This document shows, one piece after another, positions 1-8,961 of a DNA stretch of 11,068 nt. Position 1 is the stretch's first letter. Each line of letters begins with the position of its first letter. The stretch comes from Trachelipus rathkii (Eukaryota > Arthropoda > Malacostraca > Isopoda > Trachelipodidae). Location: contig JABUQX010103518.1 of NCBI GenBank assembly GCA_015478945.1, positions 1 through 11,068 of the forward strand. Direction: 5' to 3'. The notes below the pieces were generated by a model. The model saw nothing but the letters and a program-made list of their open reading frames with translations, searched no databases and was not told the origin of the DNA. Both the position numbers and the translations under genes were made by a program.

Positions 1-775
1 ACATTAACATTTGAGCTTGATAAGTGTAATGAAATAGTTAAACAGTTACGTCTCATTGCTTGCAGAAAAGTAGTTTTTGAAAGAAAATTTTTTGAATAAA
101 ATAATATTGCATTTTCCCCGTAAGGGTTTGCTGAACATTTGTAATTCTTTGTTTTTTGGATAGTTTCCTTTTTAATAATGGATTTTTGTACGAGTTCGGC
201 GAAATGGGTTGTAATGTTTGTTAGTAATTTGTAAATGGGTGGGGGTGTTGAAAGGTGTTAAAGAAATTGACTAAATTGTAAGACATTTTTTTGAAAAAAT
301 TGAGTTGGGATAACATTTGTAATGTTGGCAAAGTGATCAATTTTTGTTTCCGATATTATTTTAACTAACAGCCTTCATCTAAGTGGGGAGTTTAAAACTT
401 AAAAACACCGTTAATAACCGGGAATCTATTGTAAATCAATTGAAAATATACTACTTGAGACGTTAGCGGTGATTATTTATATGGATTTAAATTTTCCCTT
501 GGTTGGGGTGGGATAAAAGAAATTTTTACACAACAAAGTAAATTCTTCCGGGTCTGGGAAGCGATAAAAGAGAAAAAATAGAAAATTAAAGATTATCTAT
601 TTTTAAAACTATATATCTTTTAAAGTATGGAAAATTTAAAACTAATCGGAGAGTGGTCCCAATCATTTGTAACGGTCTTTGTTTTGTGCTTAGGCGCCAC
701 ACTCGACGTCCTCCAAAATGAGTAGGCAAGCAAACTTCCTCGAGCTACAGAAAATTTAATTTTACATAACAATAA
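1..775 (-). mobile_element. Penelope-like element, 5' part of copy A, cut off by the window edge
   Basis: Read on the minus strand, this stretch matches the first about 700 bases of the plus-strand Penelope-like element at 2496-3235. I aligned it by eye. Exact anchors are 698-707 with 2548-2557 (gtcgagtgtg), 449-458 with 2802-2811 (tcaagtagta), 417-423 with 2848-2854 (tcccggt) and 102-115 with 3165-3178 (aaaatgcaatatta). The coordinate sums stay between 3255 and 3280, so the match is collinear and inverted. Between anchors it is clearly diverged, with many indels. The plus strand here is G+T rich, the mirror of the A+C-rich copy B. No reverse-transcriptase motif is expected yet, because the window ends before that part of the element. 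There is no intact reading frame. The homology seen directly is good evidence; the Penelope identity rests on copy B. Confidence 0.75.
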
Positions 776-783
776 AAAAAGAG

Positions 784-935
784 ACATTACATATTATATA
801 TAATATATATATATATATATTATATAGTATATAAGAGGTATATAATAAGTATATAAGAAGTATATATATTCGTCAAAAATATAAACTTAATATGATTGCA
901 CAAAAGGATATGATATAAATTATATATATAATATT
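784..935. repeat. Degenerate (TA)n tract beside PLE copy A
   Basis: Imperfect TA dinucleotide repeat, interrupted by single G or C bases. It directly abuts the 5' end of the minus-strand Penelope-like copy and mirrors the larger TA tract at 2079-2475 beside copy B. Confidence 0.9.
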
Positions 936-2078
936 CATAAGTTCTTAACATACAAAAAAATACATAGCACATGAAAATACCCAAACATACATTAAATATA
1001 ATTCGCACTAAAAAAATTATAATAACGGAACGGTAAATTAGATTAAAAATTATTTTTTTAAAAAAAAAAGAATAAAGGGTAGATGGATAAATATGAATTT
1101 TAAATAATTATCATTAAGAAAACCGTGTTTAAAGCCGTGGGGACGGCCTGGGTGTAAATTTAAGTGAATTTTATGAATGGATGTACGAATAATATAAGAT
1201 CACATAATGTTTTTAAACAAAGCTTTCGCTCCACTAAATTTGGCTTTAATACTTCTTTTTCAAGTTAAAGGGACGGAAAGAGAAACTGTTAGTTTGATTG
1301 AAAGAAGATTGGTATAGTGAAAATTGAGCACAAAATTTTTATTTAAAGATTTTAGTTTTAGACGAAATTTTAATTGCACGTTATGGGAAAATATTTAGAG
1401 GAAACAAGGTCAGTTCATGTTATAATAATGTAACAAAATTTCAAACATTTTTGGTTTATTGTAGTTGTGGGTACTTAATAATATACAATAGAACTCCTAT
1501 TATTTTGTCTTTTCCTGGGTAATTATTGGGCAGTTTCGAAGTTGTGGAGGATATTTGTGTATGTCAATGTTCGTGATTGGTATTGGGTCTGAGTTGGGTG
1601 TGGTGAGGGTCTGAGTTTTAAATACGGTCCCCATTCGGTTAAAGTCCATGTTTTTATGTTGTTGGTTCGTCCCCCTTGTTTTAGAATAACATTAGTTTCC
1701 CACTCGTATGTATAATATTGGCGCGGGCCCAAGTTGCTGTTGAACAGGGGCGAATTTTTTATATATAATGCAGTTGGTGCGTGTAGGTTAAATTGAACCA
1801 GTGGGGGGTGTTTAAAACAGTTGGGGCGGTTTCGTACAACAGGTGAAAAATGTTGTTTTTTGAGTAAATAAGCGTAAAAGAGTTGTGCATAATTTGTTTT
1901 AAGTGGTTTTTTTTGTTCTAAAATGGGGAAGGTGGTAATGGGAAGAAAAGTTTTATTTGTTTCATTTAATTAATTCGTACGTTTCAGTTATTAAATTTTT
2001 AAGTGGCGAATAATATATTTATGGTATGTGTAATGTATATACTATGGGGTGTATTATTTGTGTAAATGTAAATCAATA
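936..2078. other. Unassigned spacer between the two TA tracts
   Basis: About 1.1 kb with no recognisable gene. The part at 1500-1960 is G+T rich on the plus strand (C rich on the minus), like PLE copy A. An open minus-strand stretch at 1523-1732 encodes 69 residues with no family I recognise and is probably chance. A faint resemblance of minus-strand 1450-1200 to plus-strand 5150-5310 (shared short words around TTTCTTTCAA and a TCTTTC-CC motif) hints at a 3' PLE fragment, but I could not establish it. The two halves of the spacer do not mirror each other. Confidence 0.5.
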
Positions 2079-2475
2079 TAGTATAATATATATTATATAG
2101 TATATATTTAATTATATATATATATTAGTAATATATATATTATATATATATATAATATAAAGATAGTATATAAGTATATATATATATTATATATAATATA
2201 TATAGTGAATCTATTCTATTATATATGATATATATGTAATAATTTATATATAATATAGTAATATATATAATATAATATATAATATATTATATTATATATA
2301 TATATATTATAATATATAATTAATAATATGATATCTATTATACTATATATACTTAAGAATATGATGTGAATATATATGATAAGTATATATATATATAATA
2401 ATAATATATATATATATATTATATATATATAGTCATATAATACTATAATAATATATAATAATATAATATTATATG
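2079..2475. repeat. Degenerate (TA)n tract beside PLE copy B
   Basis: Long imperfect TA repeat broken by scattered G, C and AAT units. It ends just before a short GTAT tetranucleotide run and the start of the plus-strand Penelope-like copy. Confidence 0.95.
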
Positions 2476-2480
2476 GTTTG

Positions 2481-2500
2481 GTATGTATGTATGTATGTAT
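2481..2500. repeat. (GTAT)5 microsatellite
   Basis: Five perfect GTAT units lie between the TA tract and the first base pairs shared by the two Penelope-like copies. It may be part of the target microsatellite or of the element's 5' border. Confidence 0.9.
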
Positions 2501-5120
2501 GTTAAATTAAATGTGGTAAGAGAAAGTGTGTTTCCTACTTCATTGCGGTCGAGTGTGCACTAGCAACAAACAAATCCCCGTGAGTACAAAAATGAGTGGA
2601 ATAACCTAAGATAATAGTATAAATGCTCCAAATTAAAGTTTTGATGTCATAAAAATAGATTAATTTTAATTTACCCCTTTTGCAAATAATAATAAGCATC
2701 CCCACCCGCATGAAGCTATATTTGATATCACAATCCGTGCATACTGAAGTAACAGATAATTCAACTTTAAATCATAAAAATATCCAACCGCTACGTCCCC
2801 CTCAAGTAGTAATATCAATCTACAGAGCACACATCATCCATAGAATGTCCCGGTATAATCGGAAAATTAACACTCTTAAATCCCACTTTTGACGGGGCTG
2901 TTTTTATACAATATATAGAAAAACAAAATATACTCGCCACCCATACAAAATCCAACTCATTTGTCCACTATAACAAATGTCCCCTCAACAACAGAATCCT
3001 AGTAATGGCTTCCCTAAAACTGTACACTACTAATAAACCCACCCAATTACTAAATCTACACCCAAACAATAACCATTTCCCGGAAGCTCTAAACAAATCC
3101 ATAGATTACAGGAAGAATACTATCCAAAAATTCAAAAAATTGACAAATTTTAGCAATTTAAAAAAAAATGCAATATTAATTTTATTAAAAAAAAATCGTT
3201 CAAACTACATGAGTATAAATTACCCACACTAACCAATCACTCTGCATCTAATAACCGTACTAGATTGCAACCCAATTATTACAAGAATAAACAATTCCTT
3301 TTAAATAAATAAAAAATAGAACTAACTCAATAAAATTCCATCTTGATCTTTCAAAAACATTTCTGGTGGCACCTACCTCATCCGACATCATCTCATAAAG
3401 AATCTCTCAGACCTATACTCCAAACTATCCGATGAACCCTCACGCCCACTCGGATTCGTGTTTATTCTTTTGCACCCCTGGAAAAAGGATGGAAGATTCC
3501 CTCCAAATTTTTGTCACTAACTTCGAATTTTATTGGGATAAAAAAAACCAAATAAGTGAAATACTTTATAAAAATCCAAACTTAGATATCATGAAAAAAG
3601 GTTACCCTTTCTTATAGTAGTTTCTCACATCAAAACCAATTAAAAAAAAGAAAAAATCTCCCCTGGCCTTTTTCTATTAACACAGCCCTCAGCAATCCCT
3701 TAACAAAAAAAAATCGAATATATCATCATTATACCGAAAGCCGACAAGGGAAAATAATAAATAGTCCCCATTCTTGAATAATAAACTAAATACGATTATA
3801 CAAGTCAACAAATGTCCAAAAACTCTCCTCCAAGATCGCTATAAACCTATAAGCTCCCCTTAGCAAATACATCCTCAAAAAACAATTCCTTCGACACCAA
3901 CCACTTCAATAGTAAAACCTAAAAAGAGCTCACAAAAAAGATCCACCCATGATATTTCCGCAATAACAAAACAAAAGCCCACTATGAAAAGCACAGGCAT
4001 TCTCAAGAAGTTTCTATGGAAAGTGCCCCAAACGTGCCAAAAACGCAACGACCACCTCTACGCCCTATAAAAATCTGTCCCAATACCAAAATTTTGCCAA
4101 CACCATCCTAACTAATCCAACACTGGACCCTTATCCAACATATTAAAAAATCGCCTACTTGGCAATATTCTATCCTGCTCAGCTATAAAAAACACCCCCG
4201 ATTCTATAAACAAAAACCGCACCAACACTTCAACCCTACCCCCATCAAATTTAATAAGCCTTTGATGTAATATCAACTTTTTCAAAAACTTTCTTGTCCC
4301 CGTGGACCAGTACCTTACGAAAATATAACCTGCGAAATTTGACAAGTAACCAATAAACAACGATCAATTCTTCCCTTAACCGCCCTGTCCCCCACTTAAA
4401 TATCAAAAACAAACTCATTACTTTCGTCAACGCTCAACCAAATAACTACTCAAAGTTATTTCCAAATAATAAGTGACTTTAAACAAAGCTTCCGGCTATG
4501 ATGGGAAAAATTCGACCCCTCTCCAATTACTTGCCAAAAATATAATACATGGGAAAAGACTTCCCCCTAGAATACATAAATAGTTATCCTTACCCTAATC
4601 ACATAACACCCAAAACATCAAACATGGCTGCGTACGTCCGAAGAATGATGTTTTTCGCCTAGCTATACCCAAACCACACAGACTCAACAAACTCTCTAAA
4701 CAATATAAACAATTCATCATCCTCCCTAGCACCTGTTCAACCCATGAAACTTGTCCGTGGACCAAAAAACGACACATTCTCCCATTCCTTTGACACACTT
4801 ACTAACTTGGGCCATAAAGGCCAAAATAAACCTGAACAATACGCCGTTTACCGTAAACCTTCCTCCAATCCCGTCTTTTTATCTGGCCACTGGTATTGAT
4901 CGTCCATCATTGCCAATTCAATAAAACAACTACGCACCCCTCAAAAGCCTTCCTACATTCGTGACTACGCAATATGCTCTCTCACCAATCCAACCTCGCA
5001 ACCCGAAACCAAATTAGAATCTTATATAAAAGATTCTTTTCAAAAAATATGTAAAATGGAAATAACGTTAACACAATTCAGGTTTACCAGAATTCACCGA
5101 GTTGTTGGGTAACTTAATTT
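2496..5120 (+). mobile_element. Penelope-like retroelement, copy B (decayed)
   Basis: The left border is set by where homology to inverted copy A begins, at a shared TATGT-AAATTAAAT sequence next to the TA tract. The right border is only the last point with recognisable reverse-transcriptase-linked sequence, near 5110; the true 3' end is not identified. The first about 500 bases are A+C rich and behave as a 5' leader. Coding similarity starts around 3005. Penelope-like elements normally encode one protein with a reverse transcriptase and often a GIY-YIG endonuclease. No GIY-YIG signature is visible downstream to 5700, so the copy is either 3' truncated, too decayed, or from an endonuclease-lacking or N-terminal-endonuclease lineage. 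Confidence 0.82.
3005..5110 (+). pseudogene. Penelope-type reverse transcriptase pseudogene
   Basis: Family-typical landmarks occur in the right order across shifting frames. They are: IIIIPKADKG at 3722-3751; FYG then PK at about 4012-4032; PPLRPI at 4052-4069; FDVISTFSK at 4261-4287, whose Asp is the first catalytic residue; a QG..MG..LSP-like box followed by YMG at about 4484-4555; a disrupted W-L-R-YVDD box at 4625-4660; LPFL at 4779-4790 followed after one extra T by DTL; VYRKP at 4846-4860; an AICS motif near 4966-4977; and SFQK near 5032-5043. In known Penelope elements these motifs span the RT0 to thumb region, which copies element RNA at the insertion site. An N-terminal open stretch at 3005-3232 and a patch near 3428-3620 fit the poorly conserved leader of the protein. 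Many stops and frameshifts, and a broken catalytic box, make it inactive. Confidence 0.85.
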
Positions 5121-5721
5121 TAACATATTAAACCACACGCATCCCCGTATTATTAATACATAAAATTTAAAAACAGTAAAACCTCCTTACCTTGTCTTAT
5201 TAATAGAAGAATAACAAACTAAAAAACAATTTTCTTTCAACTTTATCCAGACGAAATAACTTTACGACTACTTCTTTCGGGCTCCTTTTTTAAACTCCCG
5301 ATTTGTTTCGAAACATCTGCCAGGAAATTCTAAAATGTGATTGAAATTTTTTTGGGAGTATTCTGGAAAAAAGTTGCCAGATAGCGCTATGGTACTTATC
5401 TTAGGAATGACGTCAGACTAGTGAAAAAATAATTAAAATGAAAACATATGTTATATTTAAGGCGTTTTCTATTTGTAAGAAATATTTATTTTGTAACTTA
5501 GCAAAATTTATAGCTTTGACTGGAAATTTATTAAAAGACTACTATATGCCTGCTTTACGAGTTACAAAAAAAGAACGTATTTCTAAAATCACATACTTTC
5601 ATTTTACGTTATTATTTTTTCTATAATTTCATAAATTCATAACGATATAATATCATAACAAACACATCACAATGTTTCTTGTTTTACAGCATTCCGTTCG
5701 GTAATATGAAAGACCGTTCAA
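5121..5721. other. Unassigned AT-rich stretch
   Basis: No convincing gene. The first 200 bases may be decayed 3' sequence of PLE copy B, since translation near 5270-5330 gives an FRAPFLNS-like patch vaguely like the linker after Penelope reverse transcriptase. A 62-codon open frame at 5438-5626 is low-complexity and matches nothing I know. Confidence 0.5.
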
Positions 5722-5722
5722 C

Positions 5723-5816
<94 letters not shown>

Positions 5817-5860
5817 TAAAAATAATTAATAATAATAATAAATAATAATAATAATAATAA
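5722..5860. repeat. (AAT)n microsatellite, left arm of foldback
   Basis: Nearly perfect AAT trinucleotide repeat to about 5812, then an interrupted stretch. It is the reverse complement of the ATT tract at 5917-6022. Confidence 0.95.
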
Positions 5861-5916
5861 AAAAAAAAATGTTTATAAATTCTAAAGTGATCTAAAAATC
5901 AATTAATCACGACATT
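5861..5916. other. 56-bp core between facing AAT and ATT tracts
   Basis: Short non-repeat core holding its own inverted words: aaaatgt (5866-5872) pairs with acatttt (5912-5918), and gtgat (5887-5891) pairs with atcac (5906-5910). With the flanking microsatellites this would extend one long hairpin. Confidence 0.6.
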
Positions 5917-5927
5917 TTATTATTATA

Positions 5928-6022
<95 letters not shown>
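5917..6022. repeat. (ATT)n microsatellite, right arm of foldback
   Basis: Nearly perfect ATT repeat, complementary to the AAT tract at 5722-5860. It is followed directly by a degenerate TA tract. Confidence 0.95.
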
Positions 6023-6028
6023 CTATAT

Positions 6029-6071
<43 letters not shown>

Positions 6072-6190
6072 TATATATATATACATAATACTATATATAT
6101 ATATATATATATACTATATATATACTATAATATAATACTATATATACTATATATATAATTATATATATAGTATAGTATATACTATATATA
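6023..6190. repeat. Degenerate (TA)n tract
   Basis: Imperfect TA repeat with scattered C and G, continuous with the ATT tract on its left. Confidence 0.93.
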
Positions 6191-6325
6191 ATTCTTTATT
6201 TCTTAATGGTTAGCGCGTTAGGTTAGGTTACCCAAAAATTTAATGTATTAACCTAAAATTATTCAAAAATAATGATACAGCTATATATGATACCCAAACC
6301 ATGGAGTCCAACTGCTTAAAATTAG
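6191..6325. other. Unique island inside TA tracts
   Basis: About 130 bases of ordinary sequence between two TA tracts. It holds ttaggttaggtta (6218-6230) and a matching taacctaa (6249-6256), giving an 8-bp inverted repeat. No gene is seen. Confidence 0.6.
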
Positions 6326-6555
6326 CCATATATATACTACTATATATAGAGCTATATATATACATATATATATTCATATACTATATATCATATATATATT
6401 ATACTATAATTTAATATAATTATATATATATATATATATCAATAATTATCATATAGTATATATATAATATAATAATAATAAATATATATACTATATGTAT
6501 ACTTATCATATATATAATTTATATATATATATAGTAATATAATATATAACTATAC

Positions 6556-6590
<35 letters not shown>
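6326..6590. repeat. Degenerate (TA)n tract abutting hAT left end
   Basis: Imperfect TA repeat that becomes pure TA just before the probable hAT terminus at 6591. Confidence 0.93.
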
Positions 6591-6594
<4 letters not shown>

Positions 6595-6607
6595 AGGCCG
6601 TAGCAAA

Positions 6608-6633
6608 GGGGGTTGAGGGGATTTGAAACCCCC
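6608..6633. repeat. G-rich/C-rich palindrome near probable hAT terminus
   Basis: gggggtt and aaccccc form a perfect 7-bp stem with a 12-base loop. It stands out in otherwise AT-rich DNA and sits about 17 bases inside the edge of the TA tract. Confidence 0.75.
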
Positions 6634-6759
6634 GAAATTATTTAAACTATCAAAAATAATTGATGGCATAAGTCTTTTAATTTTAATTTATAAGAATAAT
6701 AAAAGTAATAATAAAAACAATTTAAGAATATATATTATTAAAAGGAGGAAAACATATTT

Positions 6760-6985
6760 ATGGTTTTTGAAGATTTCTTAGGTCTAGTTGCTGTTGAAAG
6801 AACAAAAGGAGAATCTCTAGCAGAGGTAAGACTACGAACCTTGAAATAAAATATATAAATAGTGACAATCTGAATGGGCAACAATATGATGGTTCAGAAG
6901 CGATGAAGAAAAAAGTTTTAAAGGTGTTCAAGATATCGAAAATATAAAGAGGCATGTATGTTTGTTCATTGCTGTTCGTATTAAA
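6760..6985 (+). pseudogene. hAT transposase (ZMYM/TTF-type group), internal fragment
   Basis: The frame from 6760 reads EDFLGLVAVERTKGESLAEV and ends at a stop at 6847. This fits the FLGF..VD.TTGE.L conserved stretch of ZMYM1/TTF-type hAT transposases. A second frame continues at 6870 with LNGQQYDGSEAM, fitting the L.GQGYDGA..MSG block of the same family. A third gives MFVHCCSY near 6956-6980, fitting the YVHC..H block that follows it. Three frames within about 220 bases mean at least two frameshifts. Similarity stops where LINE reverse-transcriptase sequence begins (about 6986). The N-terminal zinc finger was not found upstream. Confidence 0.7.
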
Positions 6986-7002
6986 AATGCAAGGTTTCTA
7001 AG

Positions 7003-7812
7003 TTTGCAAATGATACCAAAGTGGCCTCCACGGTTAGGAATAGTGAAGGATGTATAAAGATTCAAAATGCATCTTCATAAACTTCGTCGGGGGCACGATA
7101 AGTGGCAACCATGATTTCTAATAGCTAAAAAGTGTAAGGTTCTTCACCTAGGTTTCTTAAATAAAAGTTTTAACTACGATATGAATGGGAATTGGCTTGA
7201 GTCTGTGGACCAAGAAAAAGATTTAGGTGTGATTATAAGCAGTAATTTGAAAGTAGCTAATCAGTGTTTGGAAGCTAGAAATAAAGCTAATAAGATGCTG
7301 GGCATAATAAATCGCAATGTTGTTTACAAGAGCAAGGAAGTTGTAAGTAAACTTTATAAATAGCCCAGGTTTAGGCCCAGTTAATAGAGTATTGTGCACA
7401 AGTTTGGGCCCCTTAAGTTGTAAGAAAGACTTACCCGATAGTGCCCTAGAGCGAGTGCAAACGTAGCGCAACAAGGCATGATTTCTGGGGTTTGCAGGGT
7501 GAGCTAATGGGCGAGAGAGTTAGGAATGTTTCTGCTATAAGCGATTCTCAGAGGGGACATATACAAGTCTACCAAACATATTTACATCTATTATAATACG
7601 AGAGAGGAATATAATTAATAGTTTGGCAATGAACAGGCTGACCAGCGGGAACCTAATAAGAAAATTGAAGCAAGAAAGCATAGCCATCTTGCCTAATAAA
7701 TAAAGCATGCCATTCATAATAGGGTTGTTAAAATTTGAAGGCGTCTGCCCCACAGGAGTTGTGAGTGTGACTACCGATTGCCAACCATTTAAAAAAGGGC
7801 TTCAATCTTTAT
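7003..7812 (+). pseudogene. CR1/L2-like reverse transcriptase, C-terminal half, pseudogene
   Basis: FANDTKVAS starts at 7003, in the place of the catalytic FADD box, with the first Asp changed to Asn. Next come KKCKVLHLG (about 7126-7152) and a 60-codon open stretch from 7181 holding EKDLGVIISSNLK, QCLEA, KANKMLGIINR and YKSKEVVSKLYK. After that are EYCAQ near 7388-7402, RG.IQVYQ near 7555-7570, HNRVVKI near 7714-7734 with a stop where Trp is expected, and FKKGLQSL near 7788-7811. These follow the order known for CR1 and L2 reverse transcriptases after the palm. Several frameshifts and stops separate the blocks. Exact clade is not settled. Confidence 0.82.
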
Positions 7813-7952
7813 AGTATGAACTGGGCTATCACTTCATGAAATATTTAGCAACTTAAGCCAAATGGGCTGGTTTGGTTAAAATACTTATTCAATTGTCTAG
7901 ACTGCATGTGGCTACCATAACTTAGTTATTAATGCATGTGGAGGTTGGTATC

Positions 7953-8095
7953 ATATATATATATATAATATAAATCACTATATATAATATAATATATATA
8001 CCATATATATATAGTTTGTGTCTCGTACTTAATACTACTATATATATATATATATATATAATAATATAGTATAATATATATATATTCATTATTTT
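7953..8095. repeat. Degenerate (TA)n tracts in the LINE 3' region
   Basis: Two imperfect TA tracts separated by about 35 bases of unique sequence (8014-8038). They interrupt the presumed 3' untranslated region of the CR1/L2-like LINE. Confidence 0.9.
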
Positions 8096-8250
8096 GAGCT
8101 CAGCCAAATTGTTGGGATTTTTATTACCAGTAATTTGACAAGCCCATAGGTGCTTTGTGCGATTTTGCATTGAGCCATGTCTTGCGTTAAGTGGTTGATG
8201 GCGACAGTCTCGACAAGGCACCAGTGGACCTTCTTACTATCTCTATATTC

Positions 8251-8272
8251 TTAAATGTCTTAATGTCTTAAT
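8251..8272 (+). repeat. Short tandem repeat at probable LINE 3' end
   Basis: TTAAATGTC, TTAATGTC and a partial TTAAT follow one another. CR1-group LINEs end in a few copies of an octamer-sized repeat instead of a poly-A tail, so this is a good candidate for the 3' terminus. Confidence 0.55.
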
Positions 8273-8393
8273 ATTCATGTGGAGGACAACACATTAAAAA
8301 CTTTAATGGCACAGTGAAAAAAAAAAAATCTGAACCCTATTTTAGGTAACCAAGGAGAACAGTTATTGTAATAGAAAAAATGGGAAAGATCCT

Positions 8394-8405
8394 CCCCCCC
8401 CCCCC
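8394..8405. repeat. Poly-C run (12)
   Basis: Uninterrupted C12, conspicuous in an AT-rich setting. Its exact length is prone to sequencing error. Confidence 0.9.
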
Positions 8406-8461
8406 GATACAAAATGAACTAATATGTGAAACAATGGTGCTGGGTGGAAAGTTACGATGTT

Positions 8462-8497
8462 TTGTTACATAATTAGATTGATTGTTACATAATTAGA
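8462..8497. repeat. 20-bp-period tandem duplication
   Basis: The 16-base word ttgttacataattaga occurs twice with starts 20 bases apart, separated by ttga. It is probably a local slippage duplication. Confidence 0.9.
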
Positions 8498-8961
8498 GAA
8501 GTTTTTAAAGCAAGTAGAACCTTTAGAAGAGTTAGCTTCATATTGATAATACCTTTCTCAAAATCCTCAAATCTATTTAATTAAATCTGTAATCACGAGT
8601 TTAATTATGATTTCAACTTTATTCCCGCAACACTCGGCCATTTTGTACTATATTACAGTCTCCATCATTAGTTATCAGCAACTGCTCTTAATCATATGGA
8701 AAAATGTAGTGCTTATAATGAAAGATTTTCGAGTGCAAACATCGATGATAATATAATTTTTCAAGCATTTTAGAAGTCGCAACATAACTTCTGTTTTCTT
8801 TTAGTGAAGAAATAAGAATGTCGCCTTTCAGAATCAATATAAAATAAAAAGAAATAGAGGAATTGTTATTTTTCTTAATAAATTTTCAAACCAGTTAAAG
8901 AGCAAATTTCGTAGGCCATAGAACAATACTTACCAACCTTTAGTAAAGGGATTTCATATAT

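Larger units (their letters stand above)
6986..8272 (+). mobile_element. CR1/L2-like LINE, 5'-truncated, inserted in hAT
   Basis: The element keeps the second half of its reverse transcriptase, the C-terminal domain and a 3' untranslated region ending in short direct repeats (8251-8272). The 5' end falls inside the reverse transcriptase just before the catalytic FADD-type box, as is usual for LINE copies truncated during target-primed reverse transcription. It lies between two halves of a hAT transposase. I saw no clear target-site duplication. Confidence 0.75.
8273..8961. other. Unassigned stretch between LINE end and hAT C-terminus
   Basis: By position this should be the middle of the hAT transposase, but no motif could be read. 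It holds a run of twelve C (8394-8405) and a 16-base word, ttgttacataattaga, repeated at 8462-8477 and 8482-8497. Confidence 0.5.

Noticed and set aside
1523..1732. 69-codon open frame on the minus strand
   Set aside because: No recognisable family or motif, and no support for being a gene in a region of repeat debris.
4112..4798. Open frames on the minus strand at 4112-4360 and 4595-4798
   Set aside because: They are antisense to the Penelope reverse-transcriptase remnant, whose motifs are read on the plus strand.
5438..5626. 62-codon plus-strand open frame
   Set aside because: Biased, AT-driven composition with no known domain; consistent with chance.
6218..6230. ttaggttaggtta, resembling the arthropod telomere repeat TTAGG
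   Set aside because: Only about two and a half units in AT-rich DNA; too short to call an interstitial telomere.
784..8095. TA tracts as possible replication origin, promoter or matrix attachment site
   Set aside because: TA-rich microsatellites alone are no evidence for these functions, and no other signal accompanies them.
7223..8221. Minus-strand open frames across the nested LINE, including one at 7922-8221
   Set aside because: Two (7223-7474 and 7535-7753) are antisense to the LINE coding remnant; the third is partly translated TA repeat and lies over its 3' region.
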